A program made the position numbers and the translations under genes. A model generated the notes under the pieces. That model saw only the letters and a list, made by a program, of their open reading frames with translations, did not search any database and was not told where the DNA came from. From Haplomitrium mnioides (Eukaryota; Marchantiophyta; Haplomitriopsida; Calobryales), in NCBI GenBank assembly GCA_049999725.1, contig JBNGIS010006673.1, forward strand, positions 1 to 26,125: 26,125 nucleotides of DNA, in the 5' to 3' direction. Within the stretch, counting starts at the first letter, position 1. Each line of letters opens with the position of its first letter. Shown piece by piece: positions 1 to 9,784 of this stretch.

Positions 1-760
1 AATCAAGGTTGGAGACAATTCGAACAAGATGGGCAGAGAGGAAGATTTCCCCAGAAATCCCCAAGGGGGAGGCTGTAAATTCGCAGCACCAGAATTGGGT
101 GGGGGGGTTGCAAGGCAGGAGGCGACCAGAGTGAGGAGTCCATCAAGCGATCAGAGGGGACGATGAATTTAGAGGAAGACAATTTCGCGGGAGCCACTTT
201 GATCAGAGGAGCCACTTCGATCAGAGGAGCATTTCGAGAGAGGTGGAGCCCTTTCAATCGTAGGCAGGCTGGGATCACGCAAGATAGAGCGATTGAGAAG
301 AATGGAGGAGGAATCAATTGCAAGGGGATTGAGGGAGATCGGTAGAAGAAGGCTGGGAGGAATGTAGAGATTTCGCGCAGGGGAGGATGGAGTTTGAGGC
401 TGAGGGAATGATGAACCGACCAGGGAGAGATCGCAAGAGGAGTTCAAACAGGAAGATCGAGATTGGAGGAGCCATGGCGACATCGATAGATGGAGGATCG
501 CGAGAAGAGGAGGAAGGTACCATCCGCGCAGGGGGATCCTTGCGCAGAAGATGGCGCAGGGGACTCCAATTTCACTAGGGGGCTCCAATTTCACCAGGGG
601 CACCAATTCGATTTCGCGAGGGGGCTTGCAATTGATCAGAGGCGGTGGATTGATTGGCTGGAGAATTCGAAGAGGAGCATTTGATGGAGGGGCATCCACG
701 CAGCGCATGGGGACCGCATTTGATCAAGAGGAGAATTTGAGCACCAGAGGGTGAGCAAAA
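1..760 (+). repeat. Purine-rich degenerate short-repeat region
   Basis: This stretch is strongly purine-biased on the + strand and is built from drifting copies of short motifs such as GATCAGAGG, CCAATTTCAC and GATCGCGAG. The clearest repeat is an 18-bp unit at 193-210 and 211-228 with one mismatch, followed by a more diverged third copy. At 563-640 several units containing CCAATT follow one another. Reading frames of 60-180 codons exist on both strands, but they look like by-products of repeat composition: no domain is recognisable and the frames contradict one another. It could be a decayed LTR or untranslated region of a retroelement. No gene is called. Confidence 0.55.
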
Positions 761-804
761 CCAACAGGGGAATTTCTGTCTCCTTTTCCCAACATTGCTG
801 CTAA

Positions 805-1620
805 GTGTTTAAAATATGGACTAGACATCGCAAAAGAACCGATTCCTGTGGTCCTAGCGCCCATTATACGTGTGGAGGGGTGCAACACAGGATTGATGGG
901 GAAACATCAATTACAGGTCTTTTAGCAGCTGGAGAGGTTACTTGTACAGGTTTACATGGTGCGATTTGGCTTGCCAGCAACTCATTGGCAGAGGTCTTGG
1001 TATTCACGCAGCGAGCTGTGGAACCCTCTATAGCCTATGTCAAAAGCATGGCAGGCTTGCAATTCCACATCGATGAAACAAACGAGTGGCCATGCTATAG
1101 CAGATCATGTGGGATTATGGTGGAAGAGTTCGATCAGCTAAGAGATTGACAATAGATCATGTGGGATTATGGTGGAATTGTTCGATCAGCTAAGAGATTG
1201 ACAATAGCTTTAGCGGAGGTGACAGATCTTGAAGCAGTGTGGAAAGACCATTTGTTCAAACATGGCTGGCAACCAAGTATGGTCATGGTGGAAGTATGCG
1301 AAATGTGAAATTAGATCTCAGTTGCTCACCTGGTCGTGACCAGGGCGCTTTCAAGGTAGGCAGAATCCCATTCTATGGAGGTCACCGAATTGAATCGAGA
1401 ACGCGAGGAAAAAGCGCGAAAGGTGGAGGAATCACTGCTAACAACAAAACAAAGAAAGATCTTGAAAATAACATGGCTATGGTTCTTACATCGAGGAGAA
1501 CAACTGGAAAGGACAAATGAAAAAATAACTAAACTAAGTTAAGAGACAAATGAAACAATGAGCTTAAGAGAAGAAATGAACAAAGAAAACTCAAAGTTAC
1601 TTTATGTTGGCTGTAAATAA
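805..1620 (+). pseudogene. Broken coding-like segment of unknown function with a coiled-coil end
   Basis: I do not recognise this gene. Three + strand pieces look coding but lie in different frames. A 114-codon frame runs 805-1149. A second open stretch, about 1157-1305, reads through RLTIALAEVTDLEAVWKD and ends in TGA. A third, 1375-1620, is highly charged (it starts MEVTELNREREEKARKVEE) and has heptad-like spacing typical of a coiled coil; it is interrupted by TAA at 1540. The switch between the first two pieces coincides with a 52-bp tandem duplication, a length not divisible by three, so the duplication probably broke an older single frame. The segment sits just upstream of a purine-tract-like run and a candidate LTR, so it may be the 3' internal part of a retroelement. 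A decayed host gene is an alternative. Confidence 0.4.
1102..1205 (+). repeat. 52-bp tandem duplication, two copies
   Basis: Copy 1 is 1102-1153 and copy 2 is 1154-1205. They differ at only two adjacent bases (AG versus TT at the middle of the unit). The unit starts AGATCATGTGGGATTATGG and ends GAGATTGACAAT. Because 52 is not a multiple of three, the duplication shifts the reading frame of the surrounding coding-like segment. Confidence 0.95.
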
Positions 1621-1628
1621 ACAGCCGC

Positions 1629-1650
1629 TAAACTTAGGGAGGGGACAACA
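1629..1650 (+). other. Polypurine-tract-like run
   Basis: The run AGGGAGGGGA (1636-1645) follows a TAA that ends the coiled-coil frame at 1620. Ty3/Gypsy elements have a purine run of this kind directly upstream of the 3' LTR, where it primes plus-strand DNA synthesis. No clear TG terminus follows at once, so the assignment rests on context and is weak. Confidence 0.3.
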
Positions 1651-2949
1651 TCACCGGCCAAGTTATGAGGAAAGTACTTTTGGATTGGCTCTGACTAAAA
1701 TTAGCATGTAAATTAGTTAGAGGGAGTTTTATTTGTGCGTCAAGAGGAAGGGCCTTAATGTACGACCTTTATTCTTGTTAGCAATGGCTAAAGAAAGGTA
1801 GTAGTTAGCAGGTGTAGGGGGGCCAACTTCAACCCTTTAGAGCTTCAAGGGTTTTGCGCGGGGGCTCTACGGGAGTGTAGGCTCCTTGCATGCTCATTTT
1901 AGGGGATTCACATCATGGATTGACTTCAAGAGGCATTCGGTGTGTGACAAAGAGGAGGAGGAGAAAAATAGCGAGGAGAGGCTACGGTGGAGGAGGTTTG
2001 GAGGTGTTGTGGCTGGGCGTGAGGGGCTATAGACTTGGGTAGACAGTGGAGTTGCAAAGAGCACATGCGTGGACCAACTCTTTGGAGGTGCTACTAGGGC
2101 CAAGCAAAACCTTTTCCAAGAACTCGCGGGTATAGTCATTTTTCTTCAAATCACGACGGGTGGGAGGTACTTGTGGGTGTAGTTTTTTTTCTCTATCTCT
2201 GTGTCAACCATTCATGCTGCCAGAAGCTACTCCATAACACATGAGTGAGCAGTAGTTTAATTCAAGATAGAATCCATTGCGTCTTGGAGGATGCATTTGT
2301 GTGTTGATTTCCTTAAGGAAACACTAGGTTGGAGTTCTCGCTGGACAGAGTGCGCTTGGGCGATTATGTCGAGGAATTCAACGGGTGTTTAGGGAGTGGA
2401 GTGAGAGCCAGCAGGTGGGAGGACTATCTTCTAGAGGTGGAAGTGAAATAAAACCTCTTTCGAGCCTGAGGAAGTAAATTCAGGGCTTCTAGCGATGGAA
2501 GTTGAAAACTATCTAAATGCGGATGTGTGTGTGGGAGTCTGATGTGGGTGCAATAGTGAATAAGTAGAACTGTTGGGTGTGTTCAAGGCCAGTAGGCCTA
2601 AGTTGATGTTTGTACATGCTATGATCTATTATTTGATTGCATTGAGCTATTCGGAAGAAGTGTGTTGGTTGTGGGTGTGTGAGTGGGTGTGCATTACATG
2701 TGGTTGTAAGTAATTCGCTCAAACCGTAAAATCCACTCTAGGGTAGGCTGTAATTACTTCAGCAGAGTGGGACAGGTATCCCAGAGCGTGGTAGAGTGAT
2801 TCCTGGGCGTATTAAAAGGAGTTAGGGTCAATTCGGTGCAAAGCCCCTCCTATAAAAGGTCTCGAAACAGGAATTCAGCCTTAAATCAGTGCAAATCGGT
2901 GGAAAATGAGATAAGTGACCAACCTTGGGGCTGAGATTAAACTAAATTT
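1650..2949 (+). mobile_element. Candidate retrotransposon LTR (boundaries uncertain)
   Basis: This gene-free stretch of about 1.3 kb lies between a purine-tract-like run (1636-1645) and a primer-binding-site-like sequence (2950-2966), with a TATA box about 100 bp before the latter. That order (U3, TATA, R, U5, PBS) fits an LTR. No second copy of the sequence is visible in the window, and the TG...CA ends are not clean, so the boundaries are inferred. Frames inside it (such as the - strand frame at 1894-2139) show no domain. A GT-rich patch lies at 2519-2700. Confidence 0.35.
2851..2858 (+). promoter_or_regulatory. TATA box of the candidate LTR
   Basis: A perfect TATAAAAG follows a C-rich stretch and lies about 100 bp upstream of the PBS-like site and about 150 bp upstream of the gag remnant. 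Transcription would be expected to start near 2880. This is the normal place for an LTR promoter. Confidence 0.5.
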
Positions 2950-2966
2950 TGGCGATCACGGTGGGG
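2950..2966 (+). other. Primer-binding-site-like sequence
   Basis: The sequence TGGCGATCACGGTGGGG begins with TGG, as needed to pair with the CCA end of a tRNA. It has the TGGCGA...GGGG form seen in Tat-lineage elements primed by tRNA-Arg. The exact tRNA match cannot be verified here. Its position, about 50 bp before the gag remnant and just after a TATA-bearing LTR candidate, supports the call. Confidence 0.4.
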
Positions 2967-2999
2967 CAAAGGGGTTCTGGAAGTTAACCTTGCTGGATT

Positions 3000-3742
3000 A
3001 TGTCAAGTGAGAAGGGTGGAGAGCACTGGTTCCGACATTTCTGGGCTGACCGATGGTACCACTCTGAGAGGAGAAAGAGAACTATTTCTGGAATTCTGGG
3101 AGCAGCCTTACACCAGCAGTGGAAGGAGACCAGCCAAGGAGATTACCCTACCCAGAGACAGGAGGAATCTCCATTAGAAGTGGAAGAAGCCTTGGCATTG
3201 TGGTTAGATCTTCATATTCCTTGCAGCCGAAAACCTCGATGGCTAATATGGGGCATGTAACCCAGCAAATGCCCATGGGGCATGTAGCACAACGATCCCA
3301 ATTCAGGTACAAAACATTCGGAGGATCCACGAAGGAAGACTTAGATGAGTGGTTGGATGAGTTTGAAGGCACAACTTATGCCAATGGAGAGAACCTCATT
3401 AAGGAGACCACTCTCCCTGGGGTGTTGAAGGGAGAGGCAACCAAGAGGAATTGGGACACCTTCAAGGCAGCCTTCCTGGAGGAATTCAAGAAAGTAGGAG
3501 GGGAATTAGAGGCCTTGATCAAGATAGGCTAAATAGAGATGAAGAAAACCAAATCGGTGCGAAAATTTTTGCAATGAATCTAGCGAATGGCTTGGCATCG
3601 GATAGGATGCTCACCTCTTATTCACTTCAGCCCTGCACAGGAGTTAAGGGGCCTGGGTGAGGAGATCCAAACCCACGTGCCTTTAGCAAGCTATGGAAGA
3701 AGCCCAATCATACGTCAAAGCAGAGGTGGTGTTAGGTCTTGA
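3000..3742 (+). pseudogene. gag: Decayed Ty3/Gypsy gag (capsid part)
   Basis: The frame open from 3119 contains a retrotransposon gag capsid pattern: FGGSTKEDLDEWLDEFEG, then LKGEA, then WDTFKAAFLEEF, equivalent to the Retrotrans_gag core in which the RNA-packaging shell protein folds. It hits TAA at 3530, but the same frame continues with gag-like sequence (MKKTKSVRKFLQ, later LRGLGEEIQTHVPL) through TGA at 3575 and TAG at 3581 to a last stop at 3740. No zinc knuckle, protease or reverse transcriptase follows, so the element is truncated soon after capsid. The first ATG after the PBS-like site (3000) is in another frame, so a frameshift near 3100-3250 is likely. Similarity to the gag at 22600 is only at family level. 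Confidence 0.7.
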
Positions 3743-4500
3743 AGTTTAGGGCATAGGGGGAGGAGCCCTGAGTCTGGATCGGTTTGTTTGTAGTATAGTA
3801 ATGCCTAACTTCTGGGTCTATGACACTGGGTTGGGACAAGGTAAAGACTCCCGCTGATCGGGCTATCTAGGATTAATCTTGGTCGTGGTGGTAGTGAAGT
3901 CCACTAGGATGCAAGGGATCGTGAGGGTGCTTCTTCCCCCAGGATCGGCTTAGGACCTACAAACAACTTATGGCGTGCTGGCTTGTCTTTTGGCTCAGAA
4001 CTAGTATCTCATAACAGAATTGAAATAAACCAAAAGCGTCTGATTTTATATGTTGTAATCTAGAAAGTACCACATCCAACCTACATGCACATACGAAACA
4101 TACTTGCATTCACAAATTCTGAAATAGCACTTTACTCATGAGTATGTTTGAAGGTAACCAATACAGAATCTACTCAGATCATCAGATCATTGCACCCCAA
4201 CCATCACTTCTGAAACTCTGATCCCCTCTCAGACTCTAGGGATATGGCGATTCCATGAACCTCTCACGTACGTTCAAACACAACTAACCACTCATCACAA
4301 GGCTGACTATACTAATACCTCACCTAATACACCCCACAAAAAGTCATAAAAAAATCGAAGACAACAAACACAATACTCACGCGCACGAAACATACAGACA
4401 TAAACTGTTTTGTTTACCTTAGCTACCAGTCACGGAACCCCCTCTAGAGTATATCTTTCCCATATGGAGTCAGCACACCCCCTTGTGGAGCATAATATCA
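3743..4500. other. No recognisable gene
   Basis: Both strands are closed by frequent stops. The sequence after the truncated gag does not resemble any later gag-pol domain. From about 4080 it becomes A/C-rich on the + strand. I see no RNA gene or regulatory signal that I can support. Confidence 0.6.
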
Positions 4501-4572
4501 ACACCCACCACCCAATCTCCTGAATTCTTCCACTAGTACCTTTTCTTCCGTTTTATAACTTCACTCCCACGA

Positions 4573-4602
4573 GACTCTTTGTTCTTTGACTCTTTGTTCT
4601 TT
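4573..4602 (+). repeat. 15-bp exact tandem duplication
   Basis: GACTCTTTGTTCTTT occurs twice in direct succession. Confidence 0.95.
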
Positions 4603-4728
4603 CCTCCTGTCCATACCCCCTTCCAATTTCACCGCTCATACCAACTCCACTCTGTTTTCCTGGAAAGCCTTCGCTACCACCATTGTCTTTTCTTCAGTTC
4701 AGTGTTCCTCCCTACCTACTACTTCCGT

Positions 4729-4758
4729 CACTTAACTACTGTCCACTTAACTACTATC
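4729..4758 (+). repeat. 15-bp tandem duplication, one mismatch
   Basis: CACTTAACTACTGTC is followed directly by the same sequence with ATC in place of GTC. Confidence 0.95.
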
Positions 4759-6911
4759 CTCAGTGTCCATCCTGTTAAACTCCTCCAGACGATCCATCAT
4801 TAATTTCCCCAACAGTCACCTTTTTACTTTTTTGAATGGCTCACGGGCAACAGAGGACTGTCTATTTCCGTGGTCTCCCTTCCGAGCATATGACTCGGCT
4901 CTGTTTAGAAGATAGGCTTCGTGAATGTTGGACTCCAAGACCCATCGCCTCTCTAACAAGGCTCCGGAGAACGATGCGTCCATTCCCGTCTAAGCAAGGA
5001 ATGTCCGTCGTCCACAGCACTTGGTTGATGTCCAGGGGTGACCTCACCCTGGATGTCGCTCATGGGTTCCCGTCGACCCAACATTGGTCTAATTTCAGTT
5101 GACATTCTCCTCCGTGAGCCTCGTCGTCATTCATACGTCATGTTCTCAATTTCACGGTAAGGATTTTCTTGCCTCCCAATCAATTTCCAAAAAATGTCTC
5201 CCGTCTCCACTTCTGAGCCGCCTGCATGCAACGTTTGATTCACATCCTGGTCCTTGGCCTCTTCTGTCCACACTCCCGCAGCCAATATTTCCTTACTGAA
5301 TTTGCCATGCCGCCCTGCATGGTACGTGTTTGACCTGCTCTTGATTGCTGCGAAGGCGTCGGTCCCAAATTATGACCGCTGGTGGGAATTCCAGCCTCGG
5401 ATTCTTTTGAGCCAGAACCTCATCTCGCTTCAGGGTCTTCAAGGGAGAAGATCTCAACTATACATGGTTCCACCCAGGCACCTTCGACGGATTTGGCTTA
5501 TACCCTCGAGAGCAACCTTCCGTATGTCAGAATTTTGTCAAGCAGCCACACTCAAACGCCCCTCCTTGCATTACAACATCTCTTCTTGACCCCTGGATCC
5601 GACTCAGGTCCCTATATTCCCGCTCCATGTTTTTTCTTGATTTCGTGATCCTTTCATAGCTCCTCCTTCCACTCTTGATTTGTTTTCAAATACCAATTCC
5701 ATTCTCCCTGGACTTCAATTCTAGCTTCTCTCTCTTCCACCAGCTTGACACGATGATCTTGTCGAGTTGAATGCACAGCCCGACCAGCAGAGGCAGCTAC
5801 CCATACAGAGGCCAGCAGGCTTCTCATCGTCCAATCTCATGCTTCATGCCACCCCGTTTCCTTGTATGGTAAATCGGTGTGCTCTCTCGAAGGGACCCAT
5901 GTACACCACAACACCTCCCATAATGGAACGCTCCCTCTCTACCATGTACTTCATCTCAGAGAGAGCGGATCAGACCCAAACGAAGAATCACTCCAACTGT
6001 GAGAGTCCTCCATTGGAAATTTTACCATTCTTCTTTGTAGGATCCTTTCTCCATACGGCCCTCTAGATTCACGTCTTGGATGCATTACCCCGTTCTTGAC
6101 CTTTGCGCTCATCGTTTGCATTGCTGCTATGCTTGCACCATTCCGCCTCCCTTAAACATGCATGCAATGAAGCTCATCCTCTCTTCTCTCCAATATCAGC
6201 GTGCATCGGAGAAGCAGAAAGCCATCGCAGAAATTGCCACGTACTGCTTTCGTTCATCTTAGAAGCAATGACAAATTTCCAGAGGCACCCTTGTCAGCCC
6301 AAATTCCCTCCATTACGAACACATTCAACTTCTCCTTTCTTTTTTTTTTGTTTTGTTTCTACTTATTGCAGCGACCAATTCCACCTTCGATTCAAAAGGA
6401 CTCCAATAGAGGGTCTGCATGTAGCCAAGTCTCCACGTAGTTTGGGTTCAGTTCCTCAATCTGTGGACCATACTTCCCTCTATCGCCGTATAACCCGAAT
6501 GCGCTGGGCGAATTCCCTCTCTCAGTACTCGACGGGGTCAAGATTCTCGCCACCAGAATGTCTCCCCTTCAGCATGATGAGTTCGTAGGGCTAAAAAGTG
6601 CTCGGGCTCAACCTCCAATCCTTCCTGATCTTGATACATGTTCCTTTCTTCCTAGCGGCGGCTCCTATTGAATTTTGGTCGGTACCTCGTTTTAGACTTA
6701 GTTATCTCTCAACCCATCCTTTTTTTTTGAGATTCCTCTCCTTTGGACCACCAGTTTCTTGTGCACTCTCCCATCAAGAGTTCCCATGAGTAATTTTCCA
6801 AACCATACACATCGCCCTTCTCAAAAGCACTCTTACTGCTACACAAGTGTCTACGGGCAGCCACTGTTGCTGGCGACTCTCCAAGAATATCCCATCACGG
6901 CCGATTTATGT

Positions 6912-6943
6912 TCATCTCGTGTCATTTTCATCTCGTGTCATTT
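6912..6943 (+). repeat. 16-bp exact tandem duplication
   Basis: TCATCTCGTGTCATTT occurs twice in direct succession. Confidence 0.95.
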
Positions 6944-7345
6944 TCCGTTCCTCATTCTACTGAAAATGTCACTACGAACTTCGTTGCAAAGGCGGTTAGA
7001 CATCGAGCACTCTATTCCTCCTCTTGGTACAACTTAACTTCATGCACCACCAGCCTGTATGTATCTCCTCATGTGTAACCAAAAAATAATCCCCCGTTCC
7101 AATGCGACTTCTCTCCCTCTCCCACGCAAAATTCTTGGAGCCCCAAAGATCCTCGAACGCTCACAAGAATCAAGAACAAAAGAGGAGACCCCAACAATGA
7201 GCCCGCTCCCCTTTTCAAAAGTGTGGGCCTAACTCCCACATGCGGGGACCCTTTTATGACCCTTAGATCCAATAGATCCCCTCCATCTATTTTTAATCAC
7301 ATTTTCTCTTCACTCCTTGGCATGGTAGCTTAGGTTTAGTATTAG

Positions 7346-7364
7346 TTAGTTAATATTTAACTAA
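7346..7364. repeat. Short inverted repeat
   Basis: The 8-bp arms TTAGTTAA and TTAACTAA are perfect and separated by TAT. The flanks are AT-rich, so this may be chance. Confidence 0.8.
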
Positions 7365-7492
7365 TATTTTAACATACACAGAATTTACCCACATAATCTT
7401 TTTTCTCAAAACTCCACAAACACAAAAAACATATATTCGCACGTTTTACAATACACACATACACACACAAAATCTTACGTACAAACGATGCC

Positions 7493-7518
7493 TTCTTTTC
7501 TTTTCTTTTCTTTTCTTC
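7493..7518 (+). repeat. CTTTT pentanucleotide microsatellite
   Basis: Four successive CTTTT units lie within a pyrimidine run. On the - strand this reads as a purine tract, in the element's own orientation. Confidence 0.85.
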
Positions 7519-7769
7519 ATGCTGATCGTTTTTTTTCCATTTCTCTCCATTCTGACTGTTCGAGTTGTTGTTGCTCTCCGATCTGTTTCTCAACCTGATT
7601 GGTACCTATGATTCAAAAACAAGTGCTATTCCTACAATTGTAATTTCTGGATCCTAAAGAAACTTTTCTACTTTAAATATAATAAAAAATGTTTTTTAAC
7701 TAAATCCTATAAAAGTCTTTTGGTTGAATTTCTAAGAATTTTCCATTCTTCTGTTTGGACAGTGTCCAT

Positions 7770-7985
7770 TGTTTGCCTATTCCGCCATTTGCTTGCTTGC
7801 TTTCTTCATTTTTCTCGATTTCATCTTCCTTTGTCTTTCCTTGCGTGCACTTTTAGCTCCCATCCTAGACCTTAACAGATCCTTCGGTTCAATCCTGAGC
7901 GTCTCGTGCGAAGAATACTGCGTGGCTGCTCTGGACTTCTCCAAGGTTGGTTCGTGGCATGGTGGCAAGGAACAGAACACTTGGA
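7770..7985 (-). repeat. Post-pol repeat block, copy A
   Basis: On the - strand this block lies about 70-280 bp downstream of the integrase stop. It is clearly related to the + strand of 16905-17115. Shared landmarks in the same order are GTTCT.TTCC.TGCCAC, then GACGCTCA, then ATTGAACC, then a CTAG, then GTGCACG, then AAAGGAAGA. Both copies have the same orientation relative to their own element and the same distance from its last stop codon. The block is therefore a 3' untranslated or U3 segment shared by two related retroelements. Divergence is high, so the insertions are old or the families distinct. Confidence 0.7.
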
Positions 7986-8046
7986 AGAAAAAAAACTCAC
8001 GAGCAAAGAGCAAGGTACTTCCATAGACACTTCCAAACATGAAAAT

Positions 8047-9190
8047 TCAGACACAATAGAGCTTCACACGATTGGCATTTACAGGGGCAGCAAAGGCTGT
8101 ACCATCTAATGTGGAAAGGCTGAGGTAGCCATGGGGATGGACAGCTGTCACCCTATAAGGGCCAAACCAATGTGTAGTAAACTTAGGTGCAAAATGTAAA
8201 AATCTCATGTCAAACACCAAAACCAAGTCATCGGCCACAAATGTGCGCCGCGTAATTGTTTTATCATGGGAAAGCTTGATGCAGTTTTGATAGGCAAAGC
8301 GCAGATCTGAGGCCTAAATCCTATCCTCTTGCAATTGTTCTAAGGTTGCCAGTCAGTGTTTCAAGGACTCTAAGGGTCCTAATCGATTGGTAATGGCAAC
8401 TCGCAAGGAAGGGACTTGTATTTCAATGGGCAGCAAGGCCTCTTGCTCGTAGACTAGGTGGAATGGTGTAAAACCTGTAGTAAATGGAGCGATAGGCCCA
8501 TAAGGCTGCTGGTAAATGCTCATCTCAGTCAGATCTGTGATGCGAAACCGTTTTGGTGAGTATAGCTTTCAAAATCTTGTTGGTACTCTCGGCCTGGCCA
8601 TTGGCTTGAGGATGGTATGGCACTAATGTGTGGTGGCGGATGGAGTACAAAGTTGTGAAGGCCTCAACGACCTCATTCAAAAAATGAGTGCCACGATCAC
8701 TAACCAACTCTAAAGGACAGCCATATCTGGTCAAGACCTAGGAATAGAAGAAGGAAGCAACTGATATCGCATTATCGGCTGGAAGCGCAATAGCTTCTGC
8801 CCACTTTGTAACATAATCAGTAGCTGCCAGTATATACTAGCTTCATCGTGCACGAGAAGGTGGAGTAATGGGACCTATGAAGTCTAGTCCCCATTTCTCA
8901 AAAGCAGATAGGGGTAAGATAGGCACTAAAGGCATCTCCAGATTATGTGTAGGTTTTCCTGTTCTCTGGCAGGCATCGCATGTGCGAGCAAATACGTGGG
9001 AGTCTGCAAATAACGTAGGCCACCAATAACCATAGCAAAGTACTTTTTGGCGGTGGTCTTGCTTGCAAAATGTCCTCCACACGTAGAGGTATGGCATCCG
9101 TGTAGAACCTGCGTGGTCTGTGGTGGCACGAAACATCTTCTCAAGACGCCATCCACATCTATTTGGTAGAGAATGCCAGAAAGAATTGTG
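8047..9190 (-). pseudogene. pol (INT): Ty3/Gypsy integrase, inactivated
   Basis: Integrase joins the cDNA copy to host DNA. Domains on the - strand, in order, are an N-terminal zinc-binding HHCC module (CHTSTCGGHF, then CDACQRTG), the catalytic core and a C-terminal GPY/F module (HWFGPYRV, 8155-8163 core). All three acidic residues survive: Asp in GLDFIGP (codon 8882-8884), Asp in VSDRGTH (8696-8698) and Glu in GQAE (8588-8590). The last two are separated by exactly 35 residues. There is no chromodomain after GPY/F, so it is not a chromovirus. Lesions are a frameshift in the A5 run at 9044-9048 inside the zinc module, stops at 8843 (TGA), 8837 (TAG) and 8738 (TAG), a TGA at 8525 where DWDEHLPAALW is expected, and another frameshift near 8490. 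The LLPIE...PSLRV segment (about 8440-8390) is typical of Tat/Athila-like integrases. Confidence 0.92.
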
Positions 9191-9784
9191 TAAGGGGCAA
9201 CCAATCTTGTGAAGGCTTGCCGTTGATCAGACCTGAGATGAGAAGGAAGAGTGCCACTTGTAAGGTAACAAATCATATGGTTGTACCAAGGGTTGGCAGC
9301 CAACTGCTTGTATGGGGGATCACAGCTAACCTCTATAGTGAGCAAGGTAGAGACTTGGGAAACCCACAAGTCTAGAAAAGTGTCGTCCAAGGAGTCGGGT
9401 TCAGGAATGCCAGGCACACGAGATAAGAGATCACAGTTCCCATGCTTGCTGCCTGGTTGAACCTGGAGTTGGAAATTAAACTTCTGGTGAAGAAGAACCC
9501 AACAAGCGAGGTGGCCAGTGAGATCATGCTTGTTGATTATATACTTTAAAGAGTCATGATCGACGATAAAAGTGAAAGGATAGCCTAGAAGGTAATGGCG
9601 AAATTTTTGGACTGCATGGATAAGTCCTAGGGCCTCTCGCTCAGTGACATTGTAATTTTGCTCAGCCAAGCTGAGTTGACGTCCAACATAATAAATAGGA
9701 CACTCTTTGCCTTCCTGAATTTGGACCAGTACTGCGCCCGTGGCAGTAGAAGAAGTGCCCACCATCACAAGAAACGGAAGAGAC
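9191..9784 (-). pseudogene. pol (RH): Ty3/Gypsy RNase H and linker to integrase, inactivated
   Basis: RNase H removes the RNA strand from the RNA/DNA hybrid during reverse transcription. The segment continues the reverse transcriptase frame after a TAG at 9782-9784. Recognisable landmarks are GAVLVQ, YYVGRQLSLAEQNYNVTEREAL (the second catalytic acid is the Glu in TERE), KFRHYLLG, the Asp in FIVDHDSLKYI, and DLLSRVPG at the domain end. The first catalytic Asp, normally TDAS eight residues before GAVL, is Gly here (VGTSS), so the enzyme would be dead even without the stop. The frame remains open for 280 codons down to the integrase zinc module, where it shifts. Confidence 0.92.

Larger units (their letters stand above)
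4500..7070 (+). other. Pyrimidine-rich region without recognisable gene, with short tandem duplications
   Basis: The + strand is strongly C/T-rich over about 2.5 kb. Several frames of 60-160 codons are open (for example 5254-5589, 5767-6066, 6103-6588, 6759-7037), but none shows a domain and they overlap in conflicting frames. One frame (codons starting at multiples of three) stays fairly open from about 6200 to 7037 and may be a decayed coding region. Exact tandem duplications occur at 4573-4602 (15 bp), 4729-4758 (15 bp) and 6912-6943 (16 bp). By position, part of this region could be the 3' LTR or an insertion beyond the end of the - strand element. Confidence 0.45.
7071..7768 (-). mobile_element. 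Candidate 3' LTR region of the - strand element (boundaries uncertain)
   Basis: Read on the - strand this follows the integrase end by a few hundred bases. It contains purine runs that could serve as a polypurine tract: GAAAAG pentamers at 7518-7493, and GAAAAGGGGAG near 7220-7207. It also holds a TATA-like CATAAAAGGG near 7260-7250. It is AT-rich around 7330-7400. No duplicate copy is seen upstream of the gag, so a true LTR cannot be proven, and the alternative is unrelated intergenic DNA. Confidence 0.25.

Noticed and set aside
5254-6588. Several open frames of 88-161 codons on the + strand
   Set aside because: They overlap in conflicting frames, have no recognisable domain and lie in strongly pyrimidine-rich sequence. 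I cannot support a gene.
7769-8026. Possible membrane protein frame on the + strand, with a similar - strand frame at 16920-17123
   Set aside because: The similarity is real but is explained by the noncoding repeat block shared by the two elements; the frames have no common start or end.
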